NCBI GenBank assembly: GCA_011109175.1
Contig: RDEW01000059.1
Span: 124,001 to 188,000, forward strand
Length of the DNA: 64,000 nt
From: Dicyema japonicum
Lineage: Eukaryota > Dicyemida > Rhombozoa > Dicyemidae
Direction: 5' to 3'
Positions 55,571 through 64,000 of the stretch are shown here, piece after piece (position 1 is the first letter of the stretch; every line of letters begins with the position of its first letter). The notes under the pieces are model-generated. The model was not told where the DNA came from. It worked only from the letters and a program-made list of their open reading frames with translations, and searched no databases. Made by a program: the position numbers and the translations under genes.

Positions 55571-55571
55571 G

Positions 55572-58500
55572 GGTCGTACTGTATATTTATTTATTTAATA
55601 TCCCCGGGAACACCGAGAAAGAAAGACAAAAGAGTCAAACAGTTAGGTGATCCCAGTCCTCGAATCAATTGTGCCATTCGACGTCTGTGATCTCCATCGT
55701 CTCCAATACTTTCCGGAAGAGCCTTCTCTCGGTCTTGCAGAGGAATCCGATCGGGGAGGGGAATTTCTTATCCAATCGGTTTTCTCTTGCCTTGAGAAGG
55801 ATCAGGCGAAGCGGATTTCCATCCTCCTCACAGATGCGAAGAAATCAGGAGCCACGACTACAAATCTTAGCTTCCATGAGTAGTGGGTCGACTGTTGATC
55901 CATTAAGTAGGGCAAAGCATACTGATTGTTTTCCGGTATATCGAGTTGATTTTTTGGACCATAGACTCCGATAGCGAGAATCTCCATGCAACGGAGGCAT
56001 ACTCAACGGCAGGCGCGATTGTTTGTTGGTAGAGGTAGAAACGGAAAAGTCCATGTTCCTCGTGGTCCTCCGAACAAGGGCGCGTATAACGTTAACTTTC
56101 TGGAGGCCCCTGGTGATCATGTCTGTTGCGTGGGAGTTGAATTTGAGAAGGCTGTCGTACTTGACTCCAAGGACATGGGGGACTTTGTCACTGGAATCCT
56201 AGTGGGACCAATGAAAAGACTCGGTTCATCCTTGGAACGACGGTCCGACGTGAATGTGGAACAGATAGACTTGGTTGCAGAAATCGTTAGTCGATTGCCA
56301 CAATCCAATCGTGGAGAATGTTCAATTTTGTCTGAGTTTTAAGGGATGCGACTTGCGTCGAGCGGTTCCGTATTGCAATGACTACGTCGTCTGCGTAGGA
56401 TAATAACAGGGAATCTTCGTCTCCATCATTAGGTAGGTCGTGTAGGAAAGGTTGAATAGAATTGGTGAAAGTGGAGACCCCTGGGGTACCCCGTTCGGTA
56501 GTAATCGTGATCTAGATCTGAGATCACCACTGACTACTCTTCCACGTCTTCCAGACAAAAAGTTGGCCAGCCATAATTTCACATTCGGACGAATATTAGT
56601 AGAAAAATATTTTTCCAACCAAGATTTTCCTCGAAACAGTGTCAAAGGCTTTGTTGATGTCAATAGAAACCAAGATTGTGCGTTTGTGAGGCGGAGGATG
56701 GGTGTTAAAACCGTCGGCAATGAACTGCGATAAAGTTGCCAAGTATGTAGCGGTGGACCTACCGCGGAGGAAACCATGTTGAAATATAGGACGCGGAAGA
56801 TACGGAATAATGACTGATAATACAAGTTTCTCCATAATTTTTGACAGTGTGCTGGTAACGGAAATAGGCCTGTAGGATGCAGGTTCTGTTTCTGGTTTCC
56901 CAGCCTTCAATATCGGTCTGATGATAGAATTCTTCCAAATCTTGGGAATAATATTATAGTTAATGGACAGGTTGTATATATGCGTGAGGTAGCCAATTGC
57001 GTAGTGGCTTAGGTGTTTAGGTGAATAGAAGATACTTTGTCAGGCCCGCACGCCCGTGAGCTCTTTAATCTGGTGATCACATCCAAGACTTGGTCATCTG
57101 TGAATAGTTCGTGGTAAGGTTCCTTCTTCGGTTTATGGGCACGCACCTTAATGTCCAGGTGTTTCGAAAATGTTATGAAGCCAATTCCAGCGTAATGTTT
57201 CATAAGGTGTTAGGATGTAGGTTGCATAAGTGTTCAGGAGAAGACTTTCCGGTTCCGTCTGCATCATCCAGCTCCGACTTGACTTGTTTAAGAGTTTTCC
57301 AGAAATGTCGGGATGTACTTTTCCTGTCGAGGTGGTTAACTAGATGCTGTCATCTCTTGTCCTTGTGTTCTTTTATGCTCTGACAGATCCTTTTATTCAG
57401 TTGTCTGAGGGCTGTCAAAGATTTCACGTCCAACAGATGGCATCTCTTCAGCCGGTCTCTTTGTTTTATAAGACTTATTGTATAAGAGTTGAGGGTAGGA
57501 ATAAACTTCTTGTATGACGATATAGGAATAAAAATATGGTCAGCTTTCTGAATGGCAGCGCTGATTTCTGCGGCCTCATCAATGGAGCGTATTGGGGAGG
57601 ATAATCTCCGGCCAAGAATTTATCCACAAGGTTACTGAAACCAGAGCAGTCAACCTTCGTATAATCCTTGAATCTTTTTGATTCCGCCGGCCGTCTCCTG
57701 TATCGTCAAAGACCTCTCAGTTTTAGAAGGATTGGATTGTGGTCACTGGAGAAGCCGTAAAAGACGTTCCATAAAATGAGTCCAGCCAGAGAAGGTGAGC
57801 ATAGTGTTAAGTCGGGGGATGTGCAGCTATCAGTCATCCTTAATGGGGTCCTCGTATGTGAGTTAGGGTTGTTCAGTATAATCAGGTCAGGAAGATAATT
57901 TGCAATGAGTTCTCTCATCAGAGAATTGGGAAGTGAGCAAAACTGGATGTCGTGCATTAAGATCCCCACATAACAGTAGATTTTTCAATGTTGAAATGCG
58001 TGATAAATCAGGGGTGTAAGATGACGGACACGATCCTTGTGGAGGAATATATAAATTAGCCAAATGGATCCAAAACCACGGGAATAACTCGATTTGACAG
58101 TAATCTGCTCCAAAGTCTTGTCAGAGCCAAGAAGCTCTGAGGTTCGTTGAGTTGTATCCATAAAAGGAATATCGTTCTTTATAATAGTAAGTAGTCCTCC
58201 TCCGCGTCCTCCCTGACGATCTTTACGGATCACTGTGTATCCGGGAAAAGAGGGTGTTGGTATGGAAGGAGATAGCTTGACTCCTGTATTAAAGCGAGGT
58301 CAGCCTCATTTTCGCGGAGGAGTGCCCGGAGTTCAAAATATTTTCTTCCTGATCCCATTCGTATTCAGTTGTATAATTGTAAAACCTCTCCATGGACCAG
58401 GATTGGTTTCGACGTCCCCACATAGAAGAATCAAAAGTCTGGATAAATGGGACACCAGCCAGGGTCGAAGACACAGAAGATGAGAGGACCACCGGACGGT

Positions 58501-58600
58501 GGGGAGAAGCTGTTGGCTCTTTTCGCTCCATTTTGGAATGGGTGACACCATTTCTGGTGAGCCACATGACACCACGCTAACATTATAAAAATAAAACGTG
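55572..58600 (-). mobile_element. Jockey/CR1-like LINE with canonical 2A-like motif, about 3 kb
   Basis: Reading minus from 58582: TAGCGTGGTGTCATGTGGCT then CACC, the family 5' end. In a +1 frame, after a leader rich in Leu/Ser, comes LLILLCGDVETNPGPWRG (58388-58430) and IIQLNTNGIRKK, the endonuclease start. The endonuclease continues as GGRGGGLLTIIKNDIPF, PDLIILNNPNSHTR, SDHNPILLKL. The reverse transcriptase has ACGPDKV, PASYRPISVTSTLSKIMEKL, FQHGFLRGRSTATYL, VSIDINKAFDTVSR, NGVPQGSPLSPILFN, and LLSYADDVVIA near 56390. The 3' end is near 55575 with a TTTATTTATTTAATA tail. Many frameshifts. The 2A motif is DVETNPGP, a perfect DxExNPGP match. Confidence 0.9.
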
Positions 58601-58614
58601 AATAGAGTGTCTGT

Positions 58615-58672
58615 ATATGTTTTCTGGTTTAATAATAATATAATAATAATTATTATTATTATTAATATAATT
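58615..58672. repeat. (AAT)n microsatellite between LINE and ENY2
   Basis: AATAATAATATAATAATAAT followed by TATTATTATTATTAATAT. It is the only sequence between the LINE 5' end and the ENY2 start codon. Confidence 0.85.
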
Positions 58673-58680
58673 AAAAATAG

Positions 58681-58984
58681 ATGGATCATGTGGGTTTGAC
58701 AACACGACTTAAGACTATTCTTAACAATAGTGGTCAACTTGAAAAGTATTGATAAAAATTTGTACTTTAGACTGAAAGATATGACTAGAAAAGATCTAAA
58801 GTCATCAGGGTGGGAAGATTCCATTCGAAATCGATGTCAAGAATTGATTCAAAAGAATGAAAACGTAAATATAAACAATATTTGTAATGTATTATCCCCC
58901 CAAGCACACAGTTATTCACTATTATAATATTTAGACGATATTCCTCAACAGGTGGTTGATAATTTGATTAATAATATAAAATGA
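58681..58984 (+). CDS. ENY2: ENY2/Sus1 homologue (transcription and mRNA export factor)
   Basis: ENY2 is a small all-helical subunit of the SAGA deubiquitinase module and the TREX-2 export complex. Start ATG 58681. Exon 1 reads MDHVGLTTRLKTILNNSGQL, EK. A 25-nt intron (58746-58770) follows, then LKDMTRKDLKSSGWEDSIRN, RCQELIQKNENVNINNICNV, LSPQAH. A 24-nt intron (58911-58934) comes next, then NDIPQQVVDNLINNIK and TGA at 58982. Human ENY2 has the same order ([55 protein letters not shown]). No frame break. 84 residues versus 101 in human, the loss being at both ends. The upstream gap to a LINE 5' end is under 100 bp, so its promoter must be very short or lie within the microsatellite. Confidence 0.93.
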
Positions 58985-59214
58985 TATTAAAAAACCAAGG
59001 ATATTCTGATTTATTACAATAATATTACAAAATAGTGATTTTTAAATTATTTATTAACCCGTAATCACAGGAAGACAATAGTTATTGTCTAAATGTAATC
59101 CCACCATGATTAATGTCGGTCTTGGAATCTTGGATTAATCTCATAAAGGGCAAGGGCTTCCTCATATCTTGGATAGGCTTATAAAAATAATAACTTAATA
59201 TTTAATACAAATAC
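58985..59214. other. Spacer
   Basis: A short minus frame at 59115-59175 reads AYPRYEEALALYEINPRFQD, RH. It is protein-like and unassigned. The rest is AT-rich. Confidence 0.3.
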
Positions 59215-59370
59215 TTAAAGCGTGCAAAGTGCTGTCGATTCTGTGACGTTAAAAGTCTCGAGTGAGGATGTCAGACTGCTTGTTATAGGTCGATAATCTG
59301 CAGCAGAGTGGGGGTTGTCAACTTTGGGATTAAGTAAGTTGTCCCCGTGTACATCCAATCAGGAATCGTT
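59215..59370 (-). mobile_element. Non-LTR reverse transcriptase scrap
   Basis: VDNPHSAADYRPITSSLTSS on the minus strand matches the (P)K.......YRPIxL block at the start of many LINE reverse transcriptases. Only about 45 codons. Confidence 0.5.
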
Positions 59371-59439
59371 TCCAGGTTAGTAACTTTGTTGGTTGAGTTG
59401 ATTGACACCTATCTCATTGTAATGTCTTTATCGTATTCT

Positions 59440-60880
59440 CGATCACTCCACTATACGCTTTTTCCATTACATCTTTCAATGTCAGAGGAATTGCCTCAAA
59501 CAGAACATTCTATGTATGATCTAGAAAGATACAAAACCGTGTGGCATGTCGGCAAGAGACGAATGTGACAGTGAAACGAGACGTATGCTATGACAATTAC
59601 CAGTTAATATTACTACCATTCGACTCCCGTCATTATGGGATGGGCTTTATTATACACATCTCACTTGTGGATCGGTTACTCAAAGTATGGAGGTAACATA
59701 CCGGATTGCTATTATCCAACTTAATATCGGATCACGTAATAAGAATCGATTATGACTCATAAATGTGTATCGATTATGACCCCCACACAGGAAGATTATC
59801 AACTTCATGGATGAGCTTGATGATTTTTATGAGTTTATCGGAAGAATAATCTCAACTCTGCTCGTCCACGCTAATGTTTGTTGTTGGGAGACTGGAATTC
59901 AAAGGCAAAAATTAAACACAGAGGTGAACGTTGCATTGGTAATCACGGAAGGGGATATCGAAATTCATCTGGAAATTTTATGATCGACTTTTGTAATACC
60001 TACGATTTGTTTCTGTGCAACAAGGCCTTTCAGCACGCCGCCCGACACAAGACCACCTGGGTAGGTTGTAGAACAAACAAAAATTGAGAGGAACAAAAAA
60101 TATTCGATCAAATAAATTATATTTTGTGCAAGCAGTCGCACAAGAGATTATTGGTAGACTTTCGTTTGTATGAAGGAACATTGACAAATAGCGATCACAA
60201 GATCGTAGTCTGTCGGTTGAATCTTAGCAGGCTTTATGAAATGTTATATGCGAATCATGCACGTCCCAGAGAAACACAGATGATAGCGGGAGAAAAATTA
60301 GTGAATAATTCTGCATTCCTCACGAGATACCAGGAGCGAATGGACCAGCATCTATCCAATATTTCTATGGATGGCCTACCCCACATTGTGTGGAAAAAAT
60401 CTCTGAAGCCATAATGACGGCTGCCGAAGAAACAGTTGGGACTCGCGAAAATACTATGAAAGGAAGATATAAAGGAGCACATAACTCGACAGTCAATCCG
60501 TCAACGAGATATAAGACTTCAAAAAGCTCTTATTAAACAAAAAACTGAGAGACTGTCTAAGCAAGGACGAAGACAAACTGCTAGTACCAATTAGCAGGAT
60601 TGTAGAGAATCGGATCAACGGTTCAGGAGAGATCAAAGATTTTGGACACATTCATAAAACTGGGGACTTTACGTATAATTCAGTCGAGACAAAATAGAAT
60701 GGAGACAACCCATGTCACCAGTATTGACAAAAAATCAAACACCAGTGATTTCGCACCTAATGACCTAAGCAAAAGTGAATCACATCAAATGAACAAACGC
60801 TCCCGTCCATGCAAATTGAAAATGTTCAAACTCCTCAAGGAAAACCGATTGTAATCAGCAGGACTGATGTTGAAAACCTC
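59440..60880 (+). mobile_element. RTE-like LINE, endonuclease and EN-RT linker
   Basis: Across frameshifts: ITSFNVRGIASN, SRHYGMGFIIHISL, LGDWNSKAKI, NHGRGYRNSSGNFMIDFCNT, LFLCNKAFQHAARHKTTWVG, DQINYILCKQSHKRLLVDFR, LTNSDHKIVVCRL, then a linker with SIRQRDIRLQKALIKQKTER. It parallels 4.1-5.2 kb on the other strand. The reverse transcriptase is missing; at about 60940 another element begins. Confidence 0.85.
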
Positions 60881-60939
60881 ATCAAAACGCCATAAAGACC
60901 AAACATCGTGCTCAGAACAAATACTAGATGTCTCAGATT

Positions 60940-61380
60940 AACCCATATTGATCATCCTCACTGTGAATCAAAATCCTTCCAAGTGACCTTCCGAATGCTA
61001 TCAACCATTTCTTCCCCCAATGACGGATTCGTTTGAACCAGATACACGATTTTGTATCTAGTAGAAGCATCCGAAGACTTGATGATAATAAATACTACAC
61101 CGGCCCCCTCCTCCAGAATCCTCTCTTCCGATGGACATCAGGGTAAACCTGGCTCGTCTACGATGTGGGCACCACTCCTGTCTAATGACATACGATGTCC
61201 TCTGTCTCTTTTGCAACCTCTACGTGTTGACAACACATCACCAATTTGAATGTCAGGAATTAGCATAACGTTCGTCTACAATGCCAGGACTGACCAATCT
61301 ATGAGAGCGACCGGCATCTGCTTCGGCCTCCAAAAAGTTAGTGAGGACGGGATTACTTAACTAACAAACTGCAGACATTG
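60940..61380 (+). mobile_element. Jockey/CR1-like LINE C-terminus and 3' end
   Basis: RIRLNQIHDFVSSRSIRRLD, then MDIRVNLARLRCGHHSCLMT, CLFCNLYVLTTHHQFECQE (zinc module) and a 3' end GGGATTACTTAACTAACAAAC. Same family as 7.74-8.5 kb. Frameshifts in the last 40 codons. Confidence 0.8.
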
Positions 61381-61384
61381 AGGA

Positions 61385-61580
61385 CTAAATGGAAGTTGCC
61401 TATCATAATTGCGAGCCCAATGTTCTGGAAAAGCGATCCTGGCATTCCAGGTTCACCCTTCCGCTTCTTCGCCGATTTACCTGATAAACTCAAGTGCTCG
61501 GGCCAATAACGTCAGACGTCTCAACGCAGATCGGCTAGAAACGAACCGATCCACGATACCGTGGTACTTTTTTCTTACCC
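61385..61580 (-). mobile_element. Family R LINE, extreme C-terminal remnant
   Basis: The plus-strand words GAGCCCAATGTTCTGGAAAA and TCGGGCCAATAACGTCAGAC, TCTCAAC match 26100-26230 and 46630-46760, the C-terminal ETSGVIGP region and 3' flank of this family on the minus strand. No intact frame. Confidence 0.7.
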
Positions 61581-61713
61581 CCCACGTGGGTAAAGGAAAA
61601 TATTAAATTCTCCCTCATATGACGTAGGAATATCACTAAAATTGAAAATCAATTCATTAGAATTAAAAGACGTATTACGTGTATAAAGCAAATTTTACCG
61701 TTATACGTGTGAA

Positions 61714-62557
61714 ATGGATGATAGAGAGGTCTTCAGTTCAAAAAGGAGGAAAGTAATCTTGGTTGATAGTCGAAGGTTAATGGAGTTATGAAAAAGGAAT
61801 CTTTTATCTGCGTGTTCTGCAAACACAAGTGTTTCAGTTCCAGCAGTTTCTACCGCCACATGAAGAACCACACAGGTATGACTCGATCTCTTGGTGGATC
61901 ACTTCATTTGGGCTTTGAATGCAATTTACTAAGAAATAATGAAATATTAACTAACTTTAGGAAAACATTACTTTTGTGGAGAATGTGGGCATCGGACCAA
62001 TCAGGAAGGTTCGTTGAAGACTCACATAAAGTCTCACCATCCTGGAATTAACTGCTTCAACTTAGACAGTAATAGGAGATTTAGGATGCAGAAAATTTAT
62101 GCAAATAAAAAAATGAAATTGTTTGGTTTTGTAGATAATTTTAGATCATGGTTCCCGTTATAAACGAACAGGTCATCACAACCTACGAATCTCTTAGAGC
62201 GAATCTCTATATTTTTGAAAAAAATCAAATCCCAATATTAAAGCTCCTGAAGGTAACCAAACGGTCCAGTTTAATCTGGATGAACACTCTCCTTCGGGAA
62301 ATCATAGTTTGGAGCACTCAAAGCAGACCTTGATCCCCAAAAACATCGGACCCCAACCTAATCTCTTCATTGCTCATCGTCTATATCAGCAAGAGTCATT
62401 TTCCCTACAAAAAAATCAATATTTTGGTAGAGAGGAGGTTCTGAAGTTGAAGGAAAATGGGAGAGCCATAACTGGGATTTTATCTTCTAAGATTGACACG
62501 CTCGTGGATTCCAGATTGAAGAAAATCTCTCAGTTTTATATTGTCGGAGTTGAATGA
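61714..62557 (+). CDS. C2H2 zinc-finger protein
   Basis: Probable nuclear DNA-binding protein. ATG 61714: MDDREVFSSKRRK. A 23-nt intron (61753-61775) joins VNGVMKKESFICVFCKHKCF. The first finger is C-x2-C-x12-H-x3-H with linker NHTGK. An 85-nt candidate intron (61876-61960, ending CTAACTTTAG) leads to HYFCGECGHRTNQEGSLKTH, IKSHHPG, a second finger. A basic segment (SNRRFRMQKIYANKK), a possible 24-nt intron near 62122-62145 and one missing A then lead to MVPVINEQVITTYESLRANL. A second A missing in the run near 62222 opens the rest: EGNQTVQFNLDEHSPSGNHS...KIDTLVDSRLKKISQFYIVG and TGA at 62555. Two fingers only. No orthologue named. The 85-nt intron is an outlier in this window. Confidence 0.8.
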
Positions 62558-62689
62558 CCTTTTTAGTTAGTAGATTTATGGATTTTATGGTTGCTTACTA
62601 ATTCTAATTTATTCTAATTTCAATGCCAATTTTAAAAGTATAACTGAATTATCACGTTCAATATGCTAATGAACGAATCACCTGATGGC

Positions 62690-63250
62690 CTTTTTTATTA
62701 TTAGTGTGGTGATTTTTGGCTTATTAATAATATTATGAGGGCGGAATCATTTGCCTTCTTCAGACAACGAATGGAATTATTGTCCCAGATATTTGAATGA
62801 GGACCTATGTTCTCTTGAATTCCTAGATGTGGAATAAGGGAGTCCTTAAACGACAAAAAATGCTTCTGAGCAAGGTTCGTCGACAGATTGATCCTTTTGG
62901 ACAAGCATTTTGGACTTTTTATGCTAAAAGCTGTCTCCTGCTTCCAACATGCTTTTCACCTTCGAAGTTATCCTTGTTATGATGAATAGAATTTCCTATC
63001 TCTGCTTGATAATGAAATTATACATCCCTCGAAACGAATTTAAACATACATGACTATGGATGGCTTCACGCAAAGTTTGTTTTGGAAGATTGGGAATCAC
63101 CGTACCTTCGGATGATGCATTAAGTGAATATTTGTCTTCTTATAGCTCCTCGAAGAATTTGATGGATATGGTCCTCAACTCTTATTCTGGACTGAATGAA
63201 TCTATGACACCGTCAGGAGCTGTAGATTGTGGAAGGTTTCAGCTGATCCT
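62690..63250 (+). mobile_element. Family R LINE, reverse transcriptase thumb fragment
   Basis: FVDRLILLDKHFGLFMLKAV, SCFQHAFHLRSYPC corresponds to ERLSLLDGHTAFFLLKNSI, RLPKLLYALRCSP at 52.8 kb. Later FGRLGITVPSDDALSEYLSS, YSSSKNLMDMVL corresponds to the SRLGGTGLRSALEIAYPAYV, SSLSSGNLL block. Frameshifted between. It meets an opposite-strand copy at about 63240. Confidence 0.65.
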
Positions 63251-63720
63251 TAGTGACCCTTTGATCATTGAGCCGATCAGACGGATTAGATTGTCTCTTT
63301 GTGGGCCAAAGATTCTTGACGTCTCAAAAGCAAATGGGACAAACAAGTGAACTCCATAATGCTTTGGTACTTCTTTTCTGATCCTCGGCTCGCTCTTGAA
63401 ACATACCTGGATCAGAGACAGAAGCGACAAATTTTTCGGGATCATGTATCGTCCAAAGCAGGTTCCAACAATTAGAAAAAGGGAATTTTTCATCCCGTCT
63501 TCCTTTGATGGTTTCATTGGATTTTTTCATCCCGTCTTCCTTTTGATGGCACCTTACAAAGGATACGCCCAATTCCTGGCGGGCATTCAAAAATATCCAA
63601 CTATTCATTTCCCTGGGGGACAATTTTGTTTCCTGGTACGGGTTCTGGAATCGACGTTCTCTGGATCACTGTTCTTGTGTGAAGGTTCTTCTGGAACGCT
63701 TCATAATCACGGAATTAGTT
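63235..63720 (-). mobile_element. Family R LINE, endonuclease C-terminus, opposite orientation
   Basis: SEPRIRKEVPKHYGVHLFVP, FAFETSRIFGPQRDNLIRLI, GSMIKG is the counterpart of the ETSGVIGPSTSEFIKLVEWI block. Further upstream is frameshifted and includes a 33-bp tandem duplication (TTTTTCATCCCGTCTTCCTT at about 63487 and 63520). Confidence 0.65.
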
Positions 63721-64000
63721 AATTTGGTTTTACCCTCGTCTTTGGAAAATTTTATTTATTACAACATATTGGATTTGGAGGTCTAAGTCTTCATTTGGAT
63801 AAACGGTAATTTCCGTTACATCTGAGAGTTATTCGCCAATTACGGGCCAAGAGGATCACTATGCAAAGCTAAGGTATTGATGTAACGTGTTGAGTTCAGT
63901 TAGCTAGTCTTGATTAAACAAACTAAGGCTTCATAGCTGTAACACTACCTGGTTTCGAATCATCACCCTACCGGGTACTTAATGTTTTCTGTTTCATATT
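63721..64000. other. Right-edge region with a tRNA-like word
   Basis: TACCTGGTTTCGAATCATCA at 63947-63966 contains a B-box-like core (GGTTTCGAATC). Upstream TTAGCTAGTCTTG is a poor A box. I do not call a tRNA or SINE. Confidence 0.25.

Noticed and set aside
33664-58430. Picornavirus-derived insertion suggested by the 2A-like motifs
   Set aside because: Each motif is directly followed by a LINE apurinic endonuclease; no viral capsid, helicase or polymerase sequence is present.
61876-61960. Treating the 85-nt intron of the zinc-finger gene as two mini-introns with an exon between
   Set aside because: No split I tried gave a finger-like or conserved peptide between them; a single 85-nt intron joins the HTGK linker perfectly.
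63947-63966. tRNA gene at the right edge
   Set aside because: Only a B-box-like word is present; no cloverleaf can be formed.
1-64000. Bacterial or phage origin, with operons and ribosome binding sites
   Set aside because: Spliced animal genes, LINEs, SINEs and eukaryotic DNA transposons fill the window; no gene clusters or Shine-Dalgarno patterns are seen.

Overview
The window is eukaryotic and animal-like. It holds no operons, rRNA or intact tRNA genes. It is AT-rich and is mostly a graveyard of mobile elements, between which lie a few host genes cut by extraordinarily short GT-AG introns. I can place about 30 introns by restoring conserved protein alignment. They run from 19 to 33 nt, most of them 22-25 nt, plus one longer candidate of 85 nt. 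Metazoan gene content (MGAT4, CPVL-type serine carboxypeptidase, GPCPD1-type phosphodiesterase, SRRT/ARS2, ENY2, an XPG N domain) with introns of this size points to a dicyemid mesozoan. That is an inference; the introns and the homologies are read directly. Standard stop codons are used.

Host genes: GnT-IV/MGAT4 (+, 5.9-7.2 kb), serine carboxypeptidase (-, 9.4-10.9 kb), a small protein with a PP1-type RVxF motif (-, 15.1-15.5 kb), an unidentified gene (-, 19.1-19.8 kb), an XPG-like N-terminal fragment (-, 21.8-22.7 kb), a small unidentified gene (-, 27.5-27.8 kb), a GPCPD1-like phosphodiesterase (-, 28.4-29.6 kb), a small candidate gene (-, 37.5-37.8 kb), an SRRT/ARS2 C-terminal half (+, 49.35-50.3 kb), ENY2 (+, 58.7-59.0 kb) and a C2H2 zinc-finger gene (+, 61.7-62.6 kb). 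Several need single-base corrections, mostly one base missing from an A, C or G run. This looks more like homopolymer error in the assembly than gene death.

Mobile elements: (1) RTE-like LINEs with an apurinic endonuclease, main copy at 2.7-5.2 kb (-), with partial copies throughout. (2) Jockey/CR1-like LINEs at 32.7-37.0, 45.3-49.2 and 55.6-58.6 kb. Three of these carry a 2A-like NPGP motif just before the endonuclease. (3) A LINE family, here called family R, with a QQGDPLGP reverse transcriptase and a C-terminal CCHC plus PD..D restriction-like endonuclease, best copy at 51.0-54.0 kb (+), with many fragments. (4) tRNA-derived SINEs whose 3' tail matches the RTE-like LINE. (5) Two DNA transposons: a MULE with a FLYWCH-like finger (41.5-42.7 kb) and a Tigger/pogo element (54.1-55.4 kb) that itself contains a 28-nt intron. 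Most copies are truncated, internally deleted or nested.

The host genes do not form a pathway. They are ordinary secretory, lysosomal, lipid and nuclear RNA genes that survive as islands. Noncoding stretches also hold a 23-copy minisatellite at 20.2-20.7 kb, smaller tandem repeats near 23.5, 30.2 and 35.7 kb, and long AT-rich DNA in which I see nothing.
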